Below, one piece after another: positions 51,704 through 60,375 of a stretch of 64,000 nucleotides of DNA. The position numbers were made by a program, and so were the translations under genes. The notes under the pieces are model-generated. The model searched no databases and was not told the DNA's origin. It was given only the letters and a program-made list of their open reading frames with translations. Each line of letters starts with the position of its first letter. Position 1 is the stretch's first letter. Where the stretch lies: NCBI RefSeq assembly GCF_963678795.1, contig NZ_OY787453.1, positions 1,550,001-1,614,000 of the forward strand, written 5' to 3'. Source of the stretch: an uncultured Methanoregula sp. (GTDB taxonomy: Archaea; Halobacteriota; Methanomicrobia; Methanomicrobiales; Methanospirillaceae).

Positions 51704-52144
51704 ATGGAAGAGCACTCTGTTACTACTGATATCCAGAGGATGCATACCCTGATCATCCAGCTGGAGGGGCTGATCCACCGTCTCGAAGTGCACCAGAAAG
51801 AATCCCTCGAGACCTCCAATAAGATCCTTTCCGAGTGCAATGACCTGCTGGCTGAAGTAAAACTTGAGTTTCACCAGACCCTGACCGATGCCGACCAGTT
51901 CGATTTTGAACGTATCCCCGCAATTCCGATAGAAGATATCAAACTCAAAAAAGCATGGCTGGTCCTCTATAAGTACCATCACGGGGTCACTGCCGATACG
52001 GTTGCGATCGATCTCAGGAGGCACCGCACAACCGTTTCGACCTATCTCAATACATTAGTATTAATGCAGTTTGCACAAAAAGAGAGAATAGGACATGAGA
52101 TTGTATACAAAGCAATTCTCCCGGGGGAAAAAAGGACAGAATGA
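51704..52144 (+). CDS. Winged-helix transcriptional regulator with N-terminal coiled coil
   Basis: The 146-residue protein (from ATG 51704) starts with a long amphipathic helix (MHTLIIQLEGLIHRLEVHQK to about residue 60) that should dimerise as a coiled coil. A winged-helix domain follows: LKKAWLVLYKYHHGVTADTV, LRRHRTTVSTYLNTLVLM, GHEIVYKAI. The layout resembles archaeal ArsR/MarR-like regulators. It is divergent from the MoxR operon, with candidate operators between them, and overlaps the ParA-like gene by four bases (ATGA). The frame also contains a TTG at 51677, which I do not favour because it would place the GTTG repeat inside the coding region. Confidence 0.82.
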   Translation: MEEHSVTTDIQRMHTLIIQLEGLIHRLEVHQKESLETSNKILSECNDLLAEVKLEFHQTLTDADQFDFERIPAIPIEDIKLKKAWLVLYKYHHGVTADTVAIDLRRHRTTVSTYLNTLVLMQFAQKERIGHEIVYKAILPGEKRTE

Positions 52145-53052
52145 ACGCCGCTCTCATTGAATCGCTCAGGAAAAAAACCCTGGTAATATATTCCGCCGGG
52201 TGCGGCAATGGTAAAAGCGAGATTGCTGCAAGTCTTGCGCTCAGTACTGCCCGGAAAGGACTCCGGACATGGATTCTCGATGCCAACACATTTACACCGG
52301 CACAGGATTTTATTTTCGGGTTTCCCCACCGTAATCCGACATTCTCGGATTTTCTCGTGGACCCGTCCATTGCCGAGATGCCGGTCTACCCGCTGCGGAT
52401 GGCCAGGCAGAACCCGCATCCTGCCTCCCTCTTCCTGACGCCATCTGAACGCAATGATCCGGCGATCCGGTTTACCCTGCAGGAGACCCTGAATTCCGAA
52501 TCAGATATTTACAGCAGGATTCCCGAAGCGGTCTATGCTGCCATGGTCCGGCATAAAATCGACCTCCTCCTCATCGATACCCACCCGGGCTTTGAGAAGA
52601 TCAACGAGGTATGGATGGGCATGACCGGATTCCTCCTTGTCACTTCCCGCATCAACCCGGTTGATCTTGAATCGCTCACGAGCCTGCTGCAGGACCCGTC
52701 AGTCCAGGACATCCGGCAAAAACTGGTTGTATTCACGAATGTCCAGATCGACCGGTCCCGCAAGGTCTCGCCGGACATGGAGAACGATGCCATTATCGGG
52801 CAGGTAAAAACGCTGCAGAAGAAGCTGGAGCAGGAGCCAAAAGGAAAGAACGGGACAGCCCCGCTGGCGTTCCGGACCGGCAATACCATCATTCACGAGG
52901 ATGCGTTCCTGTACTCTGAAAAACTTGCCCTTTTCCAGCAGGCTGCAATGAGGCAGGAGATGTTCATTGATAAGGAACCGGAGGACTGCTTCTCGGAAAA
53001 TATCAGGACACTTGCGGATAAAGTCATGGATATTATCAGCGGTATGCAATAA
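52141..53052 (+). CDS. ParA/MinD-like ATPase
   Basis: The 303-residue protein has a deviant Walker A-like loop, YSAGCGNGKSEIAAS, in place of KGGxGKT: the signature lysine at the first position is not present (Gly-Cys-Gly), while the P-loop lysine is kept. The A' motif RTWILDANTFTP and the Walker B-like DLLLIDTHPG fit the SIMIBI/ParA class. MinD/ParA proteins position partners on membranes or nucleoids. Here the gene is coupled to a winged-helix regulator and divergent from an FtsZ-like/MoxR operon, so it may be part of the same machinery. The absence of the signature Lys suggests altered dimerisation or ATP turnover. Confidence 0.82.
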   Translation: MNAALIESLRKKTLVIYSAGCGNGKSEIAASLALSTARKGLRTWILDANTFTPAQDFIFGFPHRNPTFSDFLVDPSIAEMPVYPLRMARQNPHPASLFLTPSERNDPAIRFTLQETLNSESDIYSRIPEAVYAAMVRHKIDLLLIDTHPGFEKINEVWMGMTGFLLVTSRINPVDLESLTSLLQDPSVQDIRQKLVVFTNVQIDRSRKVSPDMENDAIIGQVKTLQKKLEQEPKGKNGTAPLAFRTGNTIIHEDAFLYSEKLALFQQAAMRQEMFIDKEPEDCFSENIRTLADKVMDIISGMQ

Positions 53053-53214
53053 TCCCGCAGGTACAATTACCAGATGATATCAGTTTTCAACCGGCATCCG
53101 GATAAAAGAGATGATGGTAAAAAAGCCGGATAAGATCCGGGAAATTCTTACTGGCAGTATCGTAACATTCCCGATTCCCGTCAGGTTCCCTGGAAACCTG
53201 CTGCCGTGAACCCT

Positions 53215-53355
53215 TCAGCTGCCTTTCGCGCTGTCGTACCCGCACCGCTTGCACCGGTAACTGCCATCGGGTTTCTTTACGATGTTGGGGTCCTGGCACC
53301 GGTCGCAGACCGGGCGGTCGTGCTTTACTTTAACATTCTGGGGTTGCTTTTCCAT
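53215..53355 (-). CDS. Tiny zinc-ribbon protein (46 residues)
   Basis: The minus strand from ATG 53355 encodes MEKQPQNVKVKHDRPVCDRC followed by a hinge and CKRCGY, ending at TGA 53215. Two CxxC pairs (PVCDRCQ and YRCKRCG) separated by about 15 residues make a compact zinc ribbon. Proteins of this size are common in archaea and often bind nucleic acid or other proteins. The short length and the lack of a partner leave the role open. Confidence 0.65.
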   Translation of the reverse strand: MEKQPQNVKVKHDRPVCDRCQDPNIVKKPDGSYRCKRCGYDSAKGS

Positions 53356-53496
53356 GGGAATTGATTACGGGTGATTCTATAAAGATGTGCCGGGAATGGC
53401 GGGGTTCCCGGCATTTCGCGGGGGGCATGAAAAAACAGGGAAAGCAATATCACATCCAGTGCCCTGAACGGTGCTTCCCTACCGGGCTCCGCCGCA

Positions 53497-54414
53497 TCAG
53501 ATGAATGATATCTTATTAAAAAATGACGCCAGCATGAAAATGACATCAGTTTTGGAGCCGGTAGCCGGTTCAGGACTGGTTTCGGCATCATCATCGCCGG
53601 TCGTGTTGGAAACGCCTCCCAGTACGGCAGCAAAATTCGAGGAAGCCGTGGCATTTCCGGAGATGATATGCTGCGAGGAGAGCGCATCCAGGGAGGCAGT
53701 CAGGTCCCCGGATGAAGCATCAAGGTTTGAAGATCCGATCTCGTTCGAGACGGCACCCTCCACTACCGTGCTGTAAGCCGATGAGGAGACGCCCATCTGC
53801 GAGTTGACGGTTCCCGGCTGGTACAGGGGAGTTGGCCGGGGCACTGCTGCCTGGGTTGTACGGGCAGCAGGAGCCGGGGTATTAGCTGTTGAAAAAACCC
53901 ATCCCGATGACGGGGTTCGTGTGTCAGCAGAAGCAGGCGCGGGAGCGCGGAGCCGGGGAGTACAGGTCTGCGTGGCTTTCATGTTCAGCAGCGATTCGCG
54001 GTTCCTGAGCAGGGGGCCATTATCCGGGTCAATAGAGAGCCCGAAATTATACGCCCTGATCGCCTCTTCGCACCGGCAGAGGTTGTGGAGTGCAACTCCT
54101 TTCCCGTTCCACGCCTCCACGAACTTCCCGTCACGCAGCAGCGCCTGGTCGAACGCATCGTTTGCTTCCTCGAACCTGCCAAGATTGGTGAGAGCAACGC
54201 CCTTGCCGTACCAGGACGGGGCATAATCCCCGTCAACCAGGAGCGCATTGTGATAGGCCGCGTAGGCTTCTTCGAACTGGCCGGCATTATTCAGGGCATC
54301 CCCCTTGTCATCCCAGTCAAGGGCGGTCTTGTCAAATGCGAGTACCGGGGGAGAAAGAATGAGGACTGCTGCAATAAGAATAACAAAGAGTACCCGGTAA
54401 TCTGTACGGTGCAT
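53497..54414 (-). CDS. Exported TPR repeat protein
   Basis: The 305-residue protein has a clear signal peptide (VLFVILIAAVLILSPPVLA, cut near residue 26). It then has three TPR units (residues about 30-135) with the pattern W..KG.AL.NLGR.EEA..A...AL. A Pro/Ala/Thr-rich linker follows (LRAPAPASADTRTPSSGW), and a low-complexity Ser/Thr/Asn-rich C-terminus ends in a hydrophobic IFMLASFFNKISFI that may anchor it to the membrane. It probably scaffolds surface proteins. No operon partners are seen. Confidence 0.8.
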   Translation of the reverse strand: MHRTDYRVLFVILIAAVLILSPPVLAFDKTALDWDDKGDALNNAGQFEEAYAAYHNALLVDGDYAPSWYGKGVALTNLGRFEEANDAFDQALLRDGKFVEAWNGKGVALHNLCRCEEAIRAYNFGLSIDPDNGPLLRNRESLLNMKATQTCTPRLRAPAPASADTRTPSSGWVFSTANTPAPAARTTQAAVPRPTPLYQPGTVNSQMGVSSSAYSTVVEGAVSNEIGSSNLDASSGDLTASLDALSSQHIISGNATASSNFAAVLGGVSNTTGDDDAETSPEPATGSKTDVIFMLASFFNKISFI

Positions 54415-54617
54415 GAACGGTCTCCCCCGGCCCAGTATCCGGATATACCGGTATCTGGACGGGTACGCCTTTTAATCGTTTTTATTCTTTTCCGGACTCA
54501 TAAATCTGGCGACTCCGTCCGGTTCGGGATACCCGGGCATTCTGCCCGGGGAGTCCCCCGAAAGGAAGTGATCCAGCCGGTACCCTTATCCCGCTCCCGC
54601 CCAAATACTGATTACGT

Positions 54618-55538
54618 ATGGAGCCCGAACCCGAACCGGCAGAATCCCTCACGCCCGCAGGCTGCGACGACCTCCCCTGGTTCACTCTCACCTGGCAGAA
54701 TCTTCCATGGTCCCCATGGGTCCCGTTCTCCGCAACAAAACAGGAGTTCCGGATAATCCCGCACGTACCCGGGCTCTACCGGATCCGACCGGCGGGAAAG
54801 GATTTCCTCTTGTACATCAGCGAGACCAGCCGGACCCTGCACCAGCGGCTGAACGAGCTCCGGCTGAACCTCAGAAGAGACGACCTGATGCCGTGGAATG
54901 ATCCCGACACCTCAGCCCCGGCCCTCTGGGCCTGGCGGGATGCCGAAGGGTACGAGTACGAGTGCTCGGCAGCCCCCCTGGATGCATCCGCGGCGGGCCG
55001 GAGGGCGATGGAGAGTTTCCTCCTCTATCGCTACCGGCAGGAGACAGGAGAGTCCACGACCTGCAACTTCGGGCGGTTCCACCCCAGGTACCGCAGGTCC
55101 ACCAATAAAAACGAGGGGCTCCGTGGCGGAAAACTGAAAAGCACTGACCGTGACAACCCGGCAGGGGGGCCCGGCATCCCGCCGCTCTGCCCGTCCGGAA
55201 GCCCGGGTGATGACGAGTGGATGGGAATTTCCTGGAGCCGCAGGGAGCTCCTCGAAAAGGAGACCGCCATGATGATTCCCGCTTGCCCGGGACTGTACCT
55301 GCTTTCCGATGGGACCACCGGCGAGATCCTGTTCATCGGCCAGTCCATGGACTGCCGGAACCGCCTGCTGGAGCAGGGCGCAAAAGAGCGGGAGGGGCAG
55401 GAGGTACAATTCTCATACCACATTCCGGAAGCACCGGTCCTCCCCCACAACCTACGGGAGCTGGAATGCGACCTTCTCGGGAGTTTCTTTGAACATTACC
55501 GCAAGGCACCGGCACGCCAGTTCCGGGTCGACCATTGA
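54618..55538 (+). CDS. Protein with two GIY-YIG-like domains
   Basis: The 306-residue protein contains two GIY-YIG-like segments. The first (residues about 50-100) has VPGLYRIRPAGKDFLLYISE, then TLHQRLNELRL. The second (about 220-270) has CPGLYLLSDGTTGEILFIGQ, then DCRNRLLEQ. A Gly/Pro-rich linker joins them. GIY-YIG domains are nucleases that use the Tyr and Arg together with a Glu. The second copy keeps Tyr, FIGQS and Arg; the first has LLYIS and a weaker Arg context. Both could be divergent. The substrate is unknown. A T-run after the stop (55542-55548) is a likely terminator. Confidence 0.6.
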   Translation: MEPEPEPAESLTPAGCDDLPWFTLTWQNLPWSPWVPFSATKQEFRIIPHVPGLYRIRPAGKDFLLYISETSRTLHQRLNELRLNLRRDDLMPWNDPDTSAPALWAWRDAEGYEYECSAAPLDASAAGRRAMESFLLYRYRQETGESTTCNFGRFHPRYRRSTNKNEGLRGGKLKSTDRDNPAGGPGIPPLCPSGSPGDDEWMGISWSRRELLEKETAMMIPACPGLYLLSDGTTGEILFIGQSMDCRNRLLEQGAKEREGQEVQFSYHIPEAPVLPHNLRELECDLLGSFFEHYRKAPARQFRVDH

Positions 55539-55541
55539 AAC

Positions 55542-55548
55542 TTTTTTT
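55542..55548 (+). terminator. Oligo-T terminator
   Basis: Seven T residues begin four bases after the stop of the GIY-YIG-like gene. Confidence 0.5.
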
Positions 55549-55613
55549 AACAAAGAACGATACATAAAACCTGCAAAAGATTCCGGGTACCGGGCAGATC
55601 CGGGAGGCAGACC

Positions 55614-56192
55614 ATGAAACCAGCTATCGGAGAAAGAGCGTTCACCGGCCTTGAGGCAGCGATCGTCCTCATCGCGTTCGTTGTTGTGGCAGCGGTCTTT
55701 TCGTATATCGTGCTTGGCGCAGGATTCTTCACAACCCAGAAGAGCCAGGCAGTTGTCCACGCGGGCGTGGCGCAGGACAGTTCAACGCTTGAGATTGTCG
55801 GCAACGTGTATGTCCTGGGCACGCAGGCGGTCTCTATCGACACCATCAACTTCACCTGCGCGCTCGCGCCGGGGGGAACACCGGTCGACTTTGACAAGGT
55901 TGTGATCACCTACAGCAATGCGACCATGCTGGAGACGCTCACCCACGTGGGTGTTGGGACACCGTTTACAGCACCGTCCGCGGGCCAGTGGGCCATCGCA
56001 GCGGTCTACAACCCGGTGACGACCGATGATGTTCTTGAAAAAGGCGAACAGTTTGAGATCATGGTAAAACCGACCAGCCCGATAATAAAGAATGATAAGT
56101 TCCAGCTGGATATCAAACCGGTTATAGGCCCGGCCCTTGATATCATCCGGACTTCCCCGGCTTCGATCCAGAAAGTAAACATCGTATACTGA
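55614..56192 (+). CDS. Archaellin-like protein
   Basis: The 192-residue protein begins MKPAIGERAFTGLEAAIVLI: a class III signal peptide with a cut expected before AFTGLEAAI, then a long hydrophobic helix (VVVAAVFSYIVLGAGFF) that forms the filament core. The C-terminal domain is beta-rich and Thr/Val-rich, as in archaellins of Methanomicrobiales (TTQKSQAVVHAGVAQ). It would be exported by the archaellum or type IV pilus machinery. No other archaellum genes are nearby, so it is an orphan subunit or a minor filament protein. A T-run at 56195-56200 follows the stop. Confidence 0.88.
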   Translation: MKPAIGERAFTGLEAAIVLIAFVVVAAVFSYIVLGAGFFTTQKSQAVVHAGVAQDSSTLEIVGNVYVLGTQAVSIDTINFTCALAPGGTPVDFDKVVITYSNATMLETLTHVGVGTPFTAPSAGQWAIAAVYNPVTTDDVLEKGEQFEIMVKPTSPIIKNDKFQLDIKPVIGPALDIIRTSPASIQKVNIVY

Positions 56193-56639
56193 TCTTTTTT
56201 CCCGTGCCGGCACTGCCCGGGTACTAGCGGGAAACATGCCGGAAAAAAGAGGTTCCGGCCTGGCACTTTTATTCATCCGGGCGGGCCCGGCGCTGATACG
56301 TCAGGCAGATATCCTTTTTTAGACTTTTTTACCGGTAGAGAAAATACGCTACGTCACTGGCCGGGCCGGCAACGGGTCCATTCCGGCAGTCACCGGGTTG
56401 CACCACCAGCGGAAGTGCCCGGTTTGGGGATACAGAATTCAAATAGTTGGAATACACCTCTTTGTATTGTTCGTTTATACCCGTGAGTTCAGGTATACCA
56501 GGATAACAGGCACCCCGCAATCCATGCTCATTGCCCCGGACCGCCATATAAAGGCCGGGATCATCACATATCCCAAAAACGGGTACGGACATTGTACTGA
56601 AAGGGAAAGAGACCGGATTTTTAAGGGAATTGAGCGGAA
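56193..56639. other. Intergenic stretch between archaellin and PHP genes
   Basis: It contains T-runs (56195-56200 and 56312-56331) typical of terminators. A minus-strand frame (56339-56547) has coding-like composition (ELTGINEQYKEVYSNYLNSV) but no ribosome-binding site or relatives I know, so it is not called as a gene. Confidence 0.5.
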
Positions 56640-57308
56640 ATGACAGACCCCGTGCAAAGGCAGGAAACCGTAAACTCCGACAGGGAACTCTGGAAATTCG
56701 ACATGCACATCCATTCAATGTATTCAGGGGATTCCTTAATCAAAACCGGAATGATAGTGGAGAGCTTCCAAAAGACCGGCATCCTCCCCCTTGTCTGTGA
56801 TCATAACCTGACGACCGGCTCGGAAGTGGTTTACCACGAACTTACATCCGGAGATCCTGACATCCCGCAGATACTTGCAGAAGAGATTATGACACGGGAA
56901 GGCGAGATCATCGGGCTTTTTCTTACCGGTATGATCCCCCCGTACCTTTCCGCAGCAGAGACGCTCGATCTCATCCATGACAACAATGGTCTTGCCATCG
57001 TGCCGCACCCGTTCTGCTCGTTCCGGCGATCAAGCGCACTCAAAGAGGAGACTCTGCTGGAGCTGGCTGGAAGGATCGATATCATCGAGGGGTTCAATTC
57101 CCGGAATACCCATGATGATGAAGACCGGCGTGCACGTGAGTTTGCCCTTTGTCACAACAAGCCGGTATCCGTTGGATCGGATGCACATCATCAAAAAGAC
57201 CTCGGGAAATACTGGCTGGAACTGGAGCCGTTTGGTACCCCGGAAGAACTGATGAGATCTCTCGGATCGGTTACGGTGCGGTTCCCGGTCATGGTGCGGG
57301 GCCGGTAG
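56640..57308 (+). CDS. PHP domain metal-dependent phosphoesterase
   Basis: The 222-residue protein has PHP motifs: DMHIHSMYSGDS (first metal His pair), VCDHNLTTGSE, EEIMTREGEIIGLFL, HPFC and the late SDAHHQKDLG. The fold hydrolyses phosphate esters or phosphodiesters with two or three metal ions. Relatives act on histidinol phosphate, nucleic acids or nucleotides; the substrate here is not evident. Its last 20 bases overlap the end of the convergent kinase gene. Confidence 0.85.
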   Translation: MTDPVQRQETVNSDRELWKFDMHIHSMYSGDSLIKTGMIVESFQKTGILPLVCDHNLTTGSEVVYHELTSGDPDIPQILAEEIMTREGEIIGLFLTGMIPPYLSAAETLDLIHDNNGLAIVPHPFCSFRRSSALKEETLLELAGRIDIIEGFNSRNTHDDEDRRAREFALCHNKPVSVGSDAHHQKDLGKYWLELEPFGTPEELMRSLGSVTVRFPVMVRGR

Positions 57309-60300
57309 CTGGCGCCGTTGTCCGGTACGCCCCATGGGGGACCGTCATCTCGAAGCGGCCACCTTTACCCGGGACACCGTTCTCGGTCACCGTGATGCCG
57401 CTGATGGAGAGGATCTCACGGACAAGGAAGAGACCATACCCGGTATTTTTCCCGAATCCCCTGGAGAAGATCATCTCTTTATCGTCAGCGTCAATTCCGG
57501 CACCATTGTCTTCGAAAATGCAGGCAAGGGACCCGTCCTTTTCCCCGGCAGTTACCCGCACAAAGGTAAGGCCCGGCCCGCCGTAGCGGAGAGCATTGTC
57601 AAGGAGGTTGTAGAATACTTTCCCGAGCAGCGGGTCAGCAAGCAGTTCAATATCCGGGCATTCACATGTGACCGATACCTTGCCTGCAGGAAGCGAGGAA
57701 ACCGCATCCGCTATATGGTCCCCCACGTTCTGCCAGACCGGGGCGTTTACACCCATATTCTCGTAATCACGCGTGAAACTGAGCTGGCGCTCAATGGTTT
57801 TTGCAACACTCTCCTCTTTTGCTATATACCCGGCAAGCTCTTCCGGCTTGTCCAGCGCTTTTTTAGAGAAACCGAGGTAAGAGACGAGAACCATGAGCTG
57901 GTTCCGGATATCGTGCCGTGTTATTCCAGAGAGCAGGTTCAGTTTCTGGTTGGCAGCAGCAAGCGCATCCACGGCCCGGTGGTAATCCGTGAAATCCGAC
58001 GCATTCCCGACAAGCGAGATAACATTGCCCGAGCCGTCAAAGACCGGGAGGATATTGGAGCGGTGCCAGTGAATTGAACCATCCTTATGGAGGCCCCGGT
58101 ACTCCACGGCCTCCTGCTTTGTCTTCGTCTCCACGGTCTTTTTTAAGAATTCCTCGTATGCCGGGACATCATCAGGGTGGATAAAAATCCTGAAATTATG
58201 GCCGACAACCTCGGAAATTTCATGCCCGAGCAGCCGTTTCCAGCTGGGGGAGACATAGGTAAGGACGCCATCCGGACGGATCATGTAGATGATCCCGTGG
58301 CTGTTATCGACAAGGTTCCGGTAGCGCTCTTCTGCGTTTTTTAAGGCCTCTCCAACCAGCCTGCGATCCGTGATATCCAGATAGAAGTTCAGGGTTGCAG
58401 GAGCCCCGTTCCAGACAATCTTCGTTGCATTGACATCGATCCAGCGTATTTCACCGGATTTTGTAATAAGTCTGATAATATACGGCTTCGTGAGTTTTGT
58501 TCCCTGGATCTGGAGCCGTTGATTGGTGGAGATTTTATTGCGGTCATCCGGATGGGCCAGTTCAATGATTGGGCGCTCCCGCAGCTCCTCCGGAGTATAG
58601 CCGCATATCTGGAGAAGCCTTGGATTAAAAAAGACAAACTTCAGGTCCTGGACAACGGCTATTGCCTCGCCGGCATTTTCTACCAGGAGACGGTATTTCT
58701 CTTCGCTCTCGTTGAGGGCTGCTCTCACCCGCCGGCTGTCCGTGACATCCCGCGAGATCCCGATCAGGACATTCCGGTTGTCCCATATTCCGCGGGTTAT
58801 GGTGGTCTCGACCTCGATCAGGGTGCTGTCCTTTGCGATAAGCGGTACCGAGCAGGTGTTGACCGTGCCGGCTATCATGCCCTCCAGGATATACCTGGCC
58901 TCGTCCCTCCTGTCAGGGGGGTGAAGGGAAAGGACATCCCTGCCGGGGAGCTCGTCCCTGGTGAAGTGGAGCATTTTTTCTGCGGTCTCGTTCACCCGGA
59001 TAATCTTCCCGTCCGTATCAAGGACAAAGACCATCTCGTCGATCGAATTGAAGAGGGTCCGTATGTTCTGTGCCGCTTTCTTTACTTCCTCTTCCGAGGC
59101 CATCCGCTCGATCGTACTGCCAAGTTCCCTCCCGATCGAGATAAGTGTCGTCTTTTCGTCTCCGGGGATAACATAGCGCCGTCTGCTTGCAACATTCAGT
59201 GAGCCGATAACCCTGTCCTGGGAGATAAGGGGAGCGCATGCAAGTGAACAGAACCCGGTTGCAGCCGCGTGAGCCGGGGAAACTTCATCATAGTGATCGG
59301 TGATGATCGGGATCCCGCGGATGAGAAGGTTCTCATACGTGGGAACTGTGAGGGAGACGGTCCCGACAGATGAGAGGAACTCTTCCGAAAGATTCCTTGA
59401 GGTCACAATGGATGCAGTCCCGTTGTTCCGGTCGACAATATAGATCCCCCCGGCATCATAGTCCAGCAAAAGAAGGGTTTTTTCCAGGATCTCGTCGAGA
59501 AGCTCCCGGCTGCTCTTTGCCTGGTTTGCCGCATTGATGATCCGGTTGAGGACCGAGAGGGTACGAGTCTGGCGGGAGAGGGCTTCGTTCACCAGGAGAA
59601 CCGTCTTTTCTGCATCCTTGCGTTCGGTGATATCGTGGATGACACCGGTAATCCTGGCCGGATTTTTATTCGCGTCCCGGATAAGTCCTGCAACGCAGGT
59701 AATGGTCTTTTGCCGGGAACCGTCTGCCGGAGTTACGGGAAATTCAATCTCGAAATCTCCTCCGGTTTCAACGAGGCCGGAAAATGTTTTCCGGATGTTC
59801 TCATAACCGGGAATGCAGGCAGTGATCTCCGCCACAGAGATCCGCCCGTTCTCCTGAAGGGGAAGACCGAACATCCGGAATGCTTCAGGGGAAGCCCAGA
59901 TGTTTTTTGCAAGGAGATCATACTCCCAGCTCCCGGTCCTGCCAATGCCCTGGGCCATGCGCAGGCGCTCCTCGTTGGTCCTGAGTTCCTCCTCGCTCCT
60001 GCGCCGCTGGACCGCCACCCGGATCTTGTGCATCAGCTCGGCAAACTGCGCTTTTGGAAGACCCCCCTTCTGGAGATAAAAATCCGCCCCGCTGTTCAGG
60101 GCCTCGATAACAACATCCTCCCGGCCTTTGCCGGTGAAGATGATGAAGGGGATGGTATTCCCGCTATGCCGGAGTTCCTGCAGGAACGTTATCCCGTCCG
60201 TGCCGGGCATCTGGTAATCGGAGACTATCGCATCGTACCCGTTTTCCTTAAGTTTTTCAAAGGCTGCCGTTACCGATGGTACCGCATCCACGGAGAATTC

Positions 60301-60375
60301 CCGGGTCTTTGTCAGATATATCCGGGTAGGTTCGTGAAGGATTGTTTCATCGTCAACGTAGAGAACGCGAATCAC
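57289..60375 (-). CDS. Hybrid kinase: receiver - PAS - GAF - PAS - histidine kinase
   Basis: The 1028-residue protein has a receiver domain (residues 1-125; phosphorylation Asp in IVSDYQMPGTDG). It continues with PAS (about 135-255), GAF (about 275-430) and three further PAS domains (about 435-805). The kinase part has the His-containing helix LLSGITRHDIRNQL near 815 and a GHKL ATPase domain with LLDNALRYGG, DNGAGI and GYGLFLVREIL. No membrane segment is predicted, so it senses cytoplasmic signals. The stop of the 858-residue kinase upstream overlaps this start by four bases. This domain order is common in methanogens. Confidence 0.92.
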   Translation of the reverse strand: MIRVLYVDDETILHEPTRIYLTKTREFSVDAVPSVTAAFEKLKENGYDAIVSDYQMPGTDGITFLQELRHSGNTIPFIIFTGKGREDVVIEALNSGADFYLQKGGLPKAQFAELMHKIRVAVQRRRSEEELRTNEERLRMAQGIGRTGSWEYDLLAKNIWASPEAFRMFGLPLQENGRISVAEITACIPGYENIRKTFSGLVETGGDFEIEFPVTPADGSRQKTITCVAGLIRDANKNPARITGVIHDITERKDAEKTVLLVNEALSRQTRTLSVLNRIINAANQAKSSRELLDEILEKTLLLLDYDAGGIYIVDRNNGTASIVTSRNLSEEFLSSVGTVSLTVPTYENLLIRGIPIITDHYDEVSPAHAAATGFCSLACAPLISQDRVIGSLNVASRRRYVIPGDEKTTLISIGRELGSTIERMASEEEVKKAAQNIRTLFNSIDEMVFVLDTDGKIIRVNETAEKMLHFTRDELPGRDVLSLHPPDRRDEARYILEGMIAGTVNTCSVPLIAKDSTLIEVETTITRGIWDNRNVLIGISRDVTDSRRVRAALNESEEKYRLLVENAGEAIAVVQDLKFVFFNPRLLQICGYTPEELRERPIIELAHPDDRNKISTNQRLQIQGTKLTKPYIIRLITKSGEIRWIDVNATKIVWNGAPATLNFYLDITDRRLVGEALKNAEERYRNLVDNSHGIIYMIRPDGVLTYVSPSWKRLLGHEISEVVGHNFRIFIHPDDVPAYEEFLKKTVETKTKQEAVEYRGLHKDGSIHWHRSNILPVFDGSGNVISLVGNASDFTDYHRAVDALAAANQKLNLLSGITRHDIRNQLMVLVSYLGFSKKALDKPEELAGYIAKEESVAKTIERQLSFTRDYENMGVNAPVWQNVGDHIADAVSSLPAGKVSVTCECPDIELLADPLLGKVFYNLLDNALRYGGPGLTFVRVTAGEKDGSLACIFEDNGAGIDADDKEMIFSRGFGKNTGYGLFLVREILSISGITVTENGVPGKGGRFEMTVPHGAYRTTAPATGPAP

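Noticed and set aside
51478..51729. 83-codon plus-strand frame across the MoxR/HTH intergenic region
   Set aside because: It covers the inverted repeats and promoter sequences and overlaps the HTH start in another frame; no family features.
56329..56718. Minus-strand frame between the archaellin and PHP genes
   Set aside because: Part of it (56339-56547) has protein-like composition, but there is no ribosome-binding site and no motif, and the longer form overlaps the PHP gene.
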